NCBI GenBank assembly: GCA_023417665.1
Contig: JAEZFA010000262.1
Location: 1 to 5,650 of the forward strand
Reading direction: 5' to 3'
Origin: Pseudomonadota bacterium
Lineage (GTDB): Bacteria > Pseudomonadota > Alphaproteobacteria > Rhizobiales > Xanthobacteraceae
Length of the DNA: 5,650 nucleotides
Below the pieces are notes generated by a model. That model did not search any database, was not told the DNA's origin, and saw nothing but the letters and a program-made list of their open reading frames with translations. Below, piece after piece: positions 1 through 5,650 of this stretch. Numbering within the stretch: the first letter of the stretch is position 1; each line of letters begins with the position of its first letter. The translations under genes and the position numbers were made by a program.

Positions 1-25
1 AAAAAGACCCCGGCGCGCGGCCGGG
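1..25 (-). terminator. Probable intrinsic terminator for leftward transcription
   Basis: On the minus strand a GC-only stem (CCCGGC at 25-20 pairing with GCCGGG at 14-9, five-base loop) is followed by GTCTTTTT running to position 1. A stem plus T-run is the signature of Rho-independent termination. On the plus strand no T-run follows the stem, so it is directional. No minus-strand gene lies immediately upstream; the nearest is the amidase, which ends at 1471. The T-run touches the window edge, so its full length is unknown. The six-bp stem is short but all G:C. Confidence 0.6.
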
Positions 26-100
26 AGCATTCTGCGTGTCTCACGGCGGGACGGTTAATCCGGCCTGGTTCTTGAAGCGTGTCCCGCTCGATTCCCATGC

Positions 101-105
101 GGAGA
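101..105 (+). promoter_or_regulatory. Ribosome binding site that fixes the start of the beta-helix gene
   Basis: GGAGA lies six bases before the ATG at 112. It favours that ATG over the in-frame GTG at 79 and ATG at 97, neither of which has comparable spacing to a Shine-Dalgarno sequence. It also places the twin-arginine pair at residues 5-6, as expected for a Tat signal. Confidence 0.7.
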
Positions 106-111
106 CGCGAA

Positions 112-1470
112 ATGACCCTCGACCGCCGCTCGCTGCTCACCGGCCTTACGATTACCGGCGTCGCGACGCCGATCGCCACGGCGAATGCCGCGACGGCGCC
201 CTCCGGCGGCTTCGGCGCGGACGTGACCAAGCTTGGCGTGCGGCCGAACGGCTCCGAGGACCAGACACGCGCGCTGCAGAATGCGATCAACGCTGCTGCC
301 GGCTCCCGGATTCCGCTGTTCTTTCCGCCGGGCATCTATCGCGCCGCCGACATCATGCTGCCTTCCGGCGCGCATCTCGTCGGCGTGCCCGGCGCGTCGC
401 GGCTGATGCTCGGCTACGGCGCATCGCTGCTCGCAAGCTCCAACGCCGAGCATCTGCGGCTGTTCGGCCTCACCTTTGAAGGCGGCGGGCGGCCGCTGCC
501 GGAAAAGCGTGGCCTCCTTACGATCCGAAATACACGGGATTTCGTATTGCGCGATTGCGCGATCATCGGCGCCGGCGGCAGTGCGCTGATGCTCGAGGCC
601 GTTGACGGCGAGATCGCCGACAACACTTTTTCGGGCGCTACCAAAGCCGCGATCTTTTCGCTCGATGCCAGCGGCCTTGCGATCCGCAACAACACGATCC
701 GCAATATCGGCAACAACGGCATTCTGGTCTGGCGTTCGGAAAAGGGTGACGACGGAACGATCGTTACCGGCAACCGCATCACCGATATTGCCGCGCGCGA
801 CGGCGGCTCCGGGCAGAACGGGAACGGCGTGAACATTTTCCGGGCCGCGAACGTGATCGTCAGCGATAACCGGATCAAGAACTGCGCCTTCAGCGCCGTG
901 CGCGGCAACGCCGCCTCCAACATGCAGGTGCGCGGCAACGCCACCTCTTCGCTCGGCGAAGTCGCTATCTATTCGGAGTTCGACTTCGAGGGCGCGGTCA
1001 TCACCAACAATACGATCGACGGTGCCGCGCTCGGCATCTCCGTCACGAATTTCAATCACGGCGGACGGCTTGCCATCGTGCAGGGCAACCTGATCCGCAA
1101 TCTCGTCACGCGCGGAAAGGCCTTCGTGGATCAGGAAGCGCGCGGCATCGGCATCGGCGTGGAAGCGGACACGATCGTGTCAGGAAACGTGATCGAACGC
1201 GCGCCGGTTGCCGGAATCTGGCTCGGCTGGAAAGAGTATCAGCGCGACGTCTCGGTCACCGGGAATATCGTGCGGCAATCGCGGATCGGGATCGCGATTC
1301 AGGTTTCCAAGGGCGCAGGCGCGGCGCTCGTTGCCGACAATCTCATTTCCGGCACGACGATGGGCGCAATTCTCGGCATGGACGGCCTGCAGAAAGTCAC
1401 CGGCGACCTCGCCCATGACAAGCCCGAACGGCTCGCGCAGCTCACGATCTCCGGCAATCGCGTTCAGTAA
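112..1470 (+). CDS. Tat-exported parallel beta-helix repeat protein (TIGR03808-like)
   Basis: This 452-residue protein is predicted to be exported folded to the periplasm; its activity is unknown. Residues 1-26 form a twin-arginine signal: LDRRSLLTG at 3-11, a hydrophobic stretch to about 22, and a probable signal-peptidase site after ANA (24-26). Residues 34-82 resemble the N-terminal cap of pectate-lyase-superfamily proteins (GADVTKLGVRPNGSEDQTRA, then a FPPGIY motif). From about 165 to the C-terminus, at least eleven turns carry a V/I-x-x-N-x-I/V/F-type motif, with the asparagine at 171, 194, 221, 253, 276, 300, 326, 359, 385, 410 and 449. The usual spacing is 23-33 residues, which indicates an asparagine ladder in a right-handed beta-helix. 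From memory this matches the family of Tat-translocated repeat proteins named TIGR03808. The fold suggests polysaccharide binding, lysis or epimerisation, but I see no recognisable catalytic site. The start at 112 rests on the Shine-Dalgarno sequence and signal position; the frame is open back to a GTG at 79. The stop abuts that of the convergent amidase gene. Confidence 0.85.
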   Translation: MTLDRRSLLTGLTITGVATPIATANAATAPSGGFGADVTKLGVRPNGSEDQTRALQNAINAAAGSRIPLFFPPGIYRAADIMLPSGAHLVGVPGASRLMLGYGASLLASSNAEHLRLFGLTFEGGGRPLPEKRGLLTIRNTRDFVLRDCAIIGAGGSALMLEAVDGEIADNTFSGATKAAIFSLDASGLAIRNNTIRNIGNNGILVWRSEKGDDGTIVTGNRITDIAARDGGSGQNGNGVNIFRAANVIVSDNRIKNCAFSAVRGNAASNMQVRGNATSSLGEVAIYSEFDFEGAVITNNTIDGAALGISVTNFNHGGRLAIVQGNLIRNLVTRGKAFVDQEARGIGIGVEADTIVSGNVIERAPVAGIWLGWKEYQRDVSVTGNIVRQSRIGIAIQVSKGAGAALVADNLISGTTMGAILGMDGLQKVTGDLAHDKPERLAQLTISGNRVQ

Positions 1471-2826
1471 TCAGGCGACCTGCGCTTCCTGATCGTGCGC
1501 GAGATGGTTGAGGAGCCATTTTGCCGTACGCAGAAGGCGCGCGTCGCGATTCATCGGCCCTACAAGCTGCACGCCAAGCGGCAGTCCGTTCTCACCCTGC
1601 AGCAGAGGTAGCGAAACTGCAGGCAGCCCTGTCAGCGTCCAGAGCGAACAGAAGGCAGGATCGCCGGTCGACCCAGTTCCCTTTGGCGCGACACCGGTAG
1701 CGGCGGGCGTCAGGATCGCGTCGTAATAATCAAAGAAATCGCCAAGGCTCTGCGCATATTGCTTCGCCTGCGCCAGCGCCTCGAGATAGCGCGTCGCGGT
1801 CACCCTCTTCCCTTCAGAGAGGAACTCGCGCAGCGTTTGGCTCGCGACGTCACCGCCCCGGCTGACAAGCTTGCCGTGATGATGCGCCATATCGGCGGTC
1901 ATGATTGCGCGCAGGTCATCCCAGGCATGGCCGTAGACCGGCTCATGCAGTTCTACTCTTTGCACCATCTCGCCGAGCGAATCTGCAAGCTCCTCGAACG
2001 CGGCAGCCGTTGCCTTGTCCGCCTTGCTCCAAGCAGGGGTACGCACATAGGCAAGACGCGGCATCACCGGCGGATCCTGGCGCACGCCGGAGAGAAAATT
2101 GGGAACCGCATAGGGCTTCGTATCCGGATCCTGCTCGTCGTAACCCGCCATGACATCCAGAATCAGCGCGATGTCGTCGAGCGAGCGGGCAAACGGGCCG
2201 ACGTGATCGAGCTTGCGCGAATGGGCGAGCACGCCGGCGCGCGAGACGAGGCCGTGGCTCGCCTTCATGCCGAATACGCCGCAATAGGCGGCAGGCCGGA
2301 TGATCGAACCGTTGGTCTGGGTGCCGATCGCCAGCGGGAGCATGCCCGCGGCCACGGCCGCGGCCGAGCCGGACGATGAGCCTCCGGGCGTGCGCTCAAG
2401 ATCATGCGGATTCCTGGTCTTGCCCGGATGATAGAAGGCCAGCTCGGTCGTGACAGTCTTGCCGAAGATCACCGCCCCGGCCGCGCGGAGCCGGTTGACG
2501 ACCGTTGCGTCCCGGTAAGGCCGCCGCCCGGCGAAAAGCGGCGATCCGTTCTCGGTCGGCAGGTCCGCGGTATCGATGCAATCCTTGATGCCGACCGGAA
2601 CACCGTGCAGCGGTCCGAGTGCGTTCCCATTGGCGCGATACTCGTCGCGCTGCTTCGCTTGCGCCAGCGCAAATTCCGGGTCGAAATGCGCGAATGCGCC
2701 GACCTTGTCCTCGATGTTTTCGACCTGCGCGATCAGCGCGCGGGTAAATTCCTCGGACGAGATTTCGCCACCGGCGATCTTGGCGGCAGCTTCGGTGGCT
2801 GTCAGTTCAACGAATTCTTCGCTCAC
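1471..2826 (-). CDS. Amidase-signature family hydrolase
   Basis: This 451-residue protein belongs to the amidase signature family, whose Ser-cisSer-Lys enzymes hydrolyse carboxylic amides to acid plus ammonia or amine. The triad is visible: Lys81 in HGVPVGIKD, the cis-serine Ser150 in PGGSSSGSAAAVAAG (147-161), and the nucleophile Ser174 in IGTQTNGSIIRPAAYCG. The 24-residue Ser150-Ser174 spacing equals that of FAAH and GatA. The C-terminal LTGLPAVSLPL and GLPLGVQLVGP are also typical, and length is normal for the family. There is no signal peptide, so it should be cytoplasmic. The GTG start at 2826 is the only plausible one, because an in-frame TAG lies at 2862-2860 and no other start codon follows it. 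No Shine-Dalgarno sequence is close; a stem-loop fills the preceding gap. It lies 42 bases behind the TRAP large permease on the same strand and is probably its operon partner. Substrate is unknown. A GatA role in Glu-tRNA(Gln) amidotransferase is less likely, since no gatB or gatC is adjacent. Confidence 0.9.
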   Translation of the reverse strand: MSEEFVELTATEAAAKIAGGEISSEEFTRALIAQVENIEDKVGAFAHFDPEFALAQAKQRDEYRANGNALGPLHGVPVGIKDCIDTADLPTENGSPLFAGRRPYRDATVVNRLRAAGAVIFGKTVTTELAFYHPGKTRNPHDLERTPGGSSSGSAAAVAAGMLPLAIGTQTNGSIIRPAAYCGVFGMKASHGLVSRAGVLAHSRKLDHVGPFARSLDDIALILDVMAGYDEQDPDTKPYAVPNFLSGVRQDPPVMPRLAYVRTPAWSKADKATAAAFEELADSLGEMVQRVELHEPVYGHAWDDLRAIMTADMAHHHGKLVSRGGDVASQTLREFLSEGKRVTATRYLEALAQAKQYAQSLGDFFDYYDAILTPAATGVAPKGTGSTGDPAFCSLWTLTGLPAVSLPLLQGENGLPLGVQLVGPMNRDARLLRTAKWLLNHLAHDQEAQVA

Positions 2827-2864
2827 GGTATGGGTGTCCGGATTCTCGATCCGGACACCCTACC
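2827..2864 (-). repeat. Near-perfect inverted repeat / stem-loop between permease and amidase genes
   Basis: The arms GGGTGTCCGGAT (2832-2843) and ATCCGGACACCC (2849-2860) are perfect 12-base complements around a five-base loop. After one bulged base at 2831, another four pairs form (GGTA 2827-2830 with TACC 2861-2864), giving about 16 pairs in a 42-base gap. On the minus-strand transcript the stem begins four bases after the permease stop codon and ends immediately before the amidase GTG. Neither strand has a T-run after the stem, so it does not look like an intrinsic terminator. It could be an mRNA-stabilising or translation-control hairpin, a dispersed palindromic repeat, or a protein-binding palindrome. 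Confidence 0.85.
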
Positions 2865-2868
2865 ACAA

Positions 2869-4776
2869 TTAGAGCCAGAGATTGATCGCGCCCGATAAAA
2901 TCAGCGTGAAAGACAACGCGACCAGCGCCGTAACGAAAAGCGCCGTGTAAGGCTCCAGTTCGGAGCCGACAAAGCGGTGATATTTCCCGCCTGCCGGCAA
3001 AGACCGCCAGAAAATTGCGGCCGTCAAAAGCGCGGTGACGATACCGGCGGTGAAGAGATAGGTCGGGTTCATGCCCTCTGCGAAACCGCGCACGGTGGAC
3101 GGGCTTCCCGGATAGAGATAATTCGGCAACGCCATACCGATTTGCGGGAAGGCGTACAGCATCACCATCGAAACGATCACGACCAGCATGTAAGGCAGCA
3201 CGCCGCGGAAAATATCGTTGATGTTGACCCAGCTCGGCGCGACGCCCTTCAGGTAGAACGGCGCCATGGCCACCGGCGGCGAGAGGAAGGAGGTCTGGAT
3301 GTTCAGCGCGACCAGAAGACCGAAGAACAGCGGATCGATCTCGAAGGTCTTCAGGAGCGGCAGGAATATCGGCATGAAAATGACGATGATTTCCGTCCAT
3401 TCCAGCGGCCAGCCGAGCACGAAGATGATCACCTGCGCCAGAATCAGGAATCCGGTCTGGTTCAGGTTCATCCACAGCACGAACTTCTCGATCGGGCCGT
3501 GACCGCCGAGATAGGCAAAGATCGCGGAGAAAATGAAAGAGCCGATGAAAAGCCAGCACACCATCGCCGTGGTGCGTGCGGTTAGATAAACGGACTCCCG
3601 AAGCGCGCCGAAATTGAAACGGTTATAGGGAATCAACGGCAGCACGACCAACAGCGTGAGCGCCAATAGCGTGATGGCAAAAGTGCGGAAGGGTATGAAG
3701 AGAAACAACCCGACAACCAATGCCCCAAGCACGATACCGTAAAGCGCAACCAGCTTGCTTTTCCATGGCGTGCTGTAGTCCGCGCCATAGATAATCGCCA
3801 GAACGAGCGCGCCCAGCGACCCCATGGCTGCCGCTTCGCTCGGCGTCGCAATGCCGAATACGATCGTGCCGAGTGCTGCGGCAATCAATGCACCAAGCGG
3901 CAGGAAGGAGCTCAGCAAGGTGTAGTAGATGCCCGGGAAATACCACGCATAGATCGCGTTGCCGATACCGAAGACAACGAAAACGGAGATCCAGGTGAAG
4001 CCCAGGTCGTGAACCCAGATCACCGCGACGATAAAGATCGCGTAAAGCACTGCGGGAAGCGGTGAGCGAAAGAACTTCACGACACCCGGCGCTGTTTCGT
4101 GATCGATTTCCTCCGGCTTCATGTCGAGCTTCGGCGCAAGCCGTGGATTGAACAGCGCCATGATCACGGTGAGAAGCATATAGAGACCGGCGAGCATAAT
4201 GCCGGGGAAGAAGGCGCCAGCATAAAGCTTCACGACCGAAACGCCTGCGGTCGCGCCATACAGAATGAGCATGACGCTCGGCGGAATCAGAATACCGAGA
4301 CAGCCGCCGGCGCAAACCACCGCCGCGGAAATCTTCACGTCGTAGCCGGCCCGCAGCATCGCGGGGAACGCAAGCAGCCCCATCAGCGTCACCACCGCGC
4401 CGACGATGCCGGTCGCGGTCGCGAAGATCGCGCAGGTCGCAAGCGTCGCGAGCGCGAGCGAAGCCGGGATCGGCCCTGCCGCGAGCTGCAGCGAGCGGAA
4501 CAGCCGGTCGAGCACGTTCGCGCGCTCGATCACATAGCCCATGAAGACGAAGAGCGGGATCGAGATCAGCACGTCATTCGTCATCACCGAATAAGTGCGC
4601 TGGACCACGAGCGAGAAGACGAGATCGCCCATCGCGAAGTAGCCGAAGAACACGCCGAGCGCCATCAGGGTGAAGGCGATCGGGAAGCCGAGCATGATGA
4701 AAGCCACGAACAGGACGAGCATGATTACGCCCAGTTCGGGATTGCCGATGCCCCAGCTGGCCAAAAACGCAGACAT
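2869..4776 (-). CDS. TRAP transporter large permease, DctM family, enlarged
   Basis: This 635-residue, very hydrophobic protein is the ion-coupled large membrane subunit of a tripartite (TRAP) transporter, which imports organic acids or related solutes delivered by a periplasmic binding protein. Family marks are visible in order: an N-terminal helix with FIMLGFPIAFTLM (26-38), SIPLFVFMGYVIE (72-84), ATATGIVGAVVTLMGLLAFPAM (119-140), GGCLGILIPPSVMLILYG (157-174), GIATPSEAAAMGSLGA (308-323), and in the second half WTEIIVIFMPIFLPLL (460-475) and SFLSPPVAMAPFYLKG (496-511). Typical family members are around 430 residues. The excess lies in roughly 230-305 and 335-390, which carry extra membrane segments, and in a C-terminal extension (about 560-635) with two more helices (about 571-590 and 610-634). 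The ATG at 4776 overlaps the stop of the small-permease gene as TAATG and has AAGGGGG at 4790-4784 as Shine-Dalgarno. The substrate cannot be inferred. Confidence 0.93.
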   Translation of the reverse strand: MSAFLASWGIGNPELGVIMLVLFVAFIMLGFPIAFTLMALGVFFGYFAMGDLVFSLVVQRTYSVMTNDVLISIPLFVFMGYVIERANVLDRLFRSLQLAAGPIPASLALATLATCAIFATATGIVGAVVTLMGLLAFPAMLRAGYDVKISAAVVCAGGCLGILIPPSVMLILYGATAGVSVVKLYAGAFFPGIMLAGLYMLLTVIMALFNPRLAPKLDMKPEEIDHETAPGVVKFFRSPLPAVLYAIFIVAVIWVHDLGFTWISVFVVFGIGNAIYAWYFPGIYYTLLSSFLPLGALIAAALGTIVFGIATPSEAAAMGSLGALVLAIIYGADYSTPWKSKLVALYGIVLGALVVGLFLFIPFRTFAITLLALTLLVVLPLIPYNRFNFGALRESVYLTARTTAMVCWLFIGSFIFSAIFAYLGGHGPIEKFVLWMNLNQTGFLILAQVIIFVLGWPLEWTEIIVIFMPIFLPLLKTFEIDPLFFGLLVALNIQTSFLSPPVAMAPFYLKGVAPSWVNINDIFRGVLPYMLVVIVSMVMLYAFPQIGMALPNYLYPGSPSTVRGFAEGMNPTYLFTAGIVTALLTAAIFWRSLPAGGKYHRFVGSELEPYTALFVTALVALSFTLILSGAINLWL

Positions 4777-4790
4777 TAAACCGCCCCCTT
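4774..4790 (-). promoter_or_regulatory. Coupled stop-start (TAATG) with strong ribosome binding site
   Basis: On the minus strand the small-permease stop TAA (4778-4776) shares its last A with the large-permease ATG (4776-4774). AAGGGGG (4790-4784) lies seven bases upstream of that ATG, inside the end of the small-permease gene. This arrangement suggests translational coupling, suited to two membrane subunits that form one complex. Confidence 0.85.
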
Positions 4791-5650
4791 ACGCTGGCCG
4801 AGTTCTTCCAGTTCCTTGACGACGTCGTAGCCGCCCTCTTCCGCTTTTTGCAGCATTTGTTGATCGAGTTCCTGCACGTCATGCAGTCGCTGCGGCCACT
4901 TTCCGTCACGCACCGCAACAATGCAGCGCATGAATTCAACGATGCCCTGCAGGAGCATCAGTGCGCCGGTGACCGGGATCAATGTTTTGAAGTGATAAAC
5001 CGGAGGCCCGTTCGGGCTTGCCGCCGAGCGTTCCTTCATCAGCCAGGCAAGCTCTGCGAAAGAAAAACCCGAATAGATGAGAGCGAGGATGCCGGGAAAA
5101 AAGAACAGAACATAAAGCGTCAGATCCATGCCGGCCTGACGACGCACGCTCCATGAGCGATACAGGAAGTCGCCGCGCACATGGCTATTCCGCGAGAGCG
5201 TGTAAGCGCCGGCCAACATGAAGAGCGCGCCATAGAGCATGTAGCTCATGTCAAAGGCCCACTCGGTCGGCGAGCCAAGCACATAGCGCATGAAGACTTC
5301 ATACGCCGTGGTGAAGGTCAGGATCAGAATTGCCCATCCGGCGGTCTTGCCGACAACGGTGCTGATCCGGTCGACAATCGTCAGCCCTTCCTCATGGCTC
5401 GAGTCCGTCTGCAACGTGGCTGCGACGCCGCCGGCGGCGCAGAAACTTACCGCTAGAATCGTATGCCATTTCAGCCCGAAGATCGGCAGCATCGCGAGTG
5501 CAGCGCCGATCATCAGCACCGCGCCGAGCGAAGGTTTGCTGCGGGAGATCAATCCGCCGATGACGGCCAGAACCGGAACGAGCGTACCGGTGACGTGAAA
5601 GAACGCCTTGAAAGAGGAGAATGCGGAAGCATAGTCGGCACCATAGAAGC
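4776..5650 (-). CDS. TRAP transporter small permease, DctQ family, with N-terminal extension; 5' end beyond window
   Basis: The visible 290 residues form the small membrane subunit of the TRAP transporter, which partners with the large permease downstream. Counting from the first full codon (5648), the DctQ core is about 98-244: four membrane segments near 103-125, 130-152, 174-204 and 222-244, with the family-like EVFMRYVLGSPTEWAFDMSY (117-136) and NSHVRGDFLY (154-163). A charged, probably cytoplasmic tail of about 45 residues follows. Usual DctQ proteins are roughly 160-200 residues. Here at least two or three extra hydrophobic segments precede the core (about 18-32, 41-59 and 62-79), joined to it by a polar linker (80-93). 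The frame has no stop between 5552 and the right edge, and the residues there are membrane-like (HVTGTLVPVLAVIGGL). I therefore treat the gene as truncated by the window; the TTG at 5552 is unlikely to be its start. Confidence 0.85.
   Translation of the reverse strand, partial: FYGADYASAFSSFKAFFHVTGTLVPVLAVIGGLISRSKPSLGAVLMIGAALAMLPIFGLKWHTILAVSFCAAGGVAATLQTDSSHEEGLTIVDRISTVVGKTAGWAILILTFTTAYEVFMRYVLGSPTEWAFDMSYMLYGALFMLAGAYTLSRNSHVRGDFLYRSWSVRRQAGMDLTLYVLFFFPGILALIYSGFSFAELAWLMKERSAASPNGPPVYHFKTLIPVTGALMLLQGIVEFMRCIVAVRDGKWPQRLHDVQELDQQMLQKAEEGGYDVVKELEELGQRKGAV

Larger units (their letters stand above)
1..111. other. Region upstream of the beta-helix gene
   Basis: Besides the terminator-like hairpin at 1-25, this stretch holds a seven-base inverted pair (GCGGGAC 46-52 with GTCCCGC 81-87) and a direct repeat of GCGTGTC (34-40 and 77-83). 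Both are short enough to occur by chance. TTGAAG at 72-77 resembles a -35 box but has no convincing -10 partner before the start codon. I cannot assign a promoter; no tRNA or small coding gene is evident. Confidence 0.4.

Noticed and set aside
46..87. Possible tRNA or structured RNA around the GCGGGAC/GTCCCGC pair and the CTCGATTCCC string
   Set aside because: The T-arm-like string has no matching acceptor stem or anticodon arm on either strand, and one seven-base pair with a 28-base loop is weak evidence.
55..1059. Long minus-strand open frame (334 codons) opposite the beta-helix gene
   Set aside because: It is Arg, Ala, Gly and Asp rich with no domain or membrane pattern, and lies antisense to a gene with a clear signal peptide and repeats. 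Open antisense frames are common at this GC content.
1759..2379. Plus-strand open frame of 206 codons opposite the amidase
   Set aside because: It lies fully inside the amidase gene, antisense to the catalytic motifs. Its composition is basic and featureless.
1471..2826. Naming the amidase gatA
   Set aside because: The signature is shared by the whole amidase family, and the context is a transporter operon with no gatB or gatC.
2827..2864. Stem-loop as an intrinsic terminator between the permease and amidase genes
   Set aside because: Neither strand has a run of T after the stem; the minus strand continues directly into the amidase start codon.
2807..3559. Minus-strand open frame overlapping the end of the large permease in another frame
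   Set aside because: It runs across the permease 3' end, the stem-loop and the amidase start. The permease frame has clear conserved motifs throughout, including SFLSPPVAMAPFYLKG, so this is a shadow and not a sign of frameshift.
4099..4779. Plus-strand open frame of 226 codons opposite the large permease
   Set aside because: Its product is an extremely charged His, Arg and Glu-rich string, the expected mirror of hydrophobic membrane codons. It has no independent support.

Overview
The window is about 60% GC. It carries four protein genes and almost no spare DNA, in the style of an alphaproteobacterium of the Rhizobiales (Bradyrhizobium, Afipia or Rhodopseudomonas-like). That placement is an inference from base composition, codon use and the Tat-exported repeat protein, which I recall as a family typical of that group; no rRNA or marker gene supports it.

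Layout: positions 1-25 hold a GC-rich hairpin followed, on the minus strand, by a T-run, which looks like an intrinsic terminator for leftward transcription. A plus-strand gene (112-1470) then encodes a Tat-exported right-handed beta-helix protein of unknown function. Its stop codon directly abuts the stop codon of a convergent minus-strand set filling the rest of the window. Read 5' to 3' on the minus strand, this set is a TRAP transporter small permease (DctQ family, running off the right edge), a TRAP large permease (DctM family, 2869-4776) and an amidase-signature hydrolase (1471-2826).

The two permease genes overlap by one base (TAATG) and must be co-expressed. The amidase follows after 42 bases that are almost entirely filled by a strong stem-loop ending directly at its GTG start. 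The simplest reading is an uptake-plus-hydrolysis operon: the TRAP permeases, with a periplasmic binding protein expected beyond the right edge, import an organic acid or amide, and the amidase may hydrolyse an amide bond in the same pathway. The substrate cannot be read from the sequence.

Points worth a second look are: both permeases are larger than the usual family members; the small permease has an open membrane-rich N-terminal extension crossing the window edge, so a start at 5552 is misleading; the inter-gene stem-loop; and the absence of any terminator between the convergent genes, so that the first visible leftward terminator lies about 1.45 kb on, beyond the whole opposite gene. I see no CRISPR, insertion sequence, tRNA or rRNA, and no clearly new defence or mobile system.
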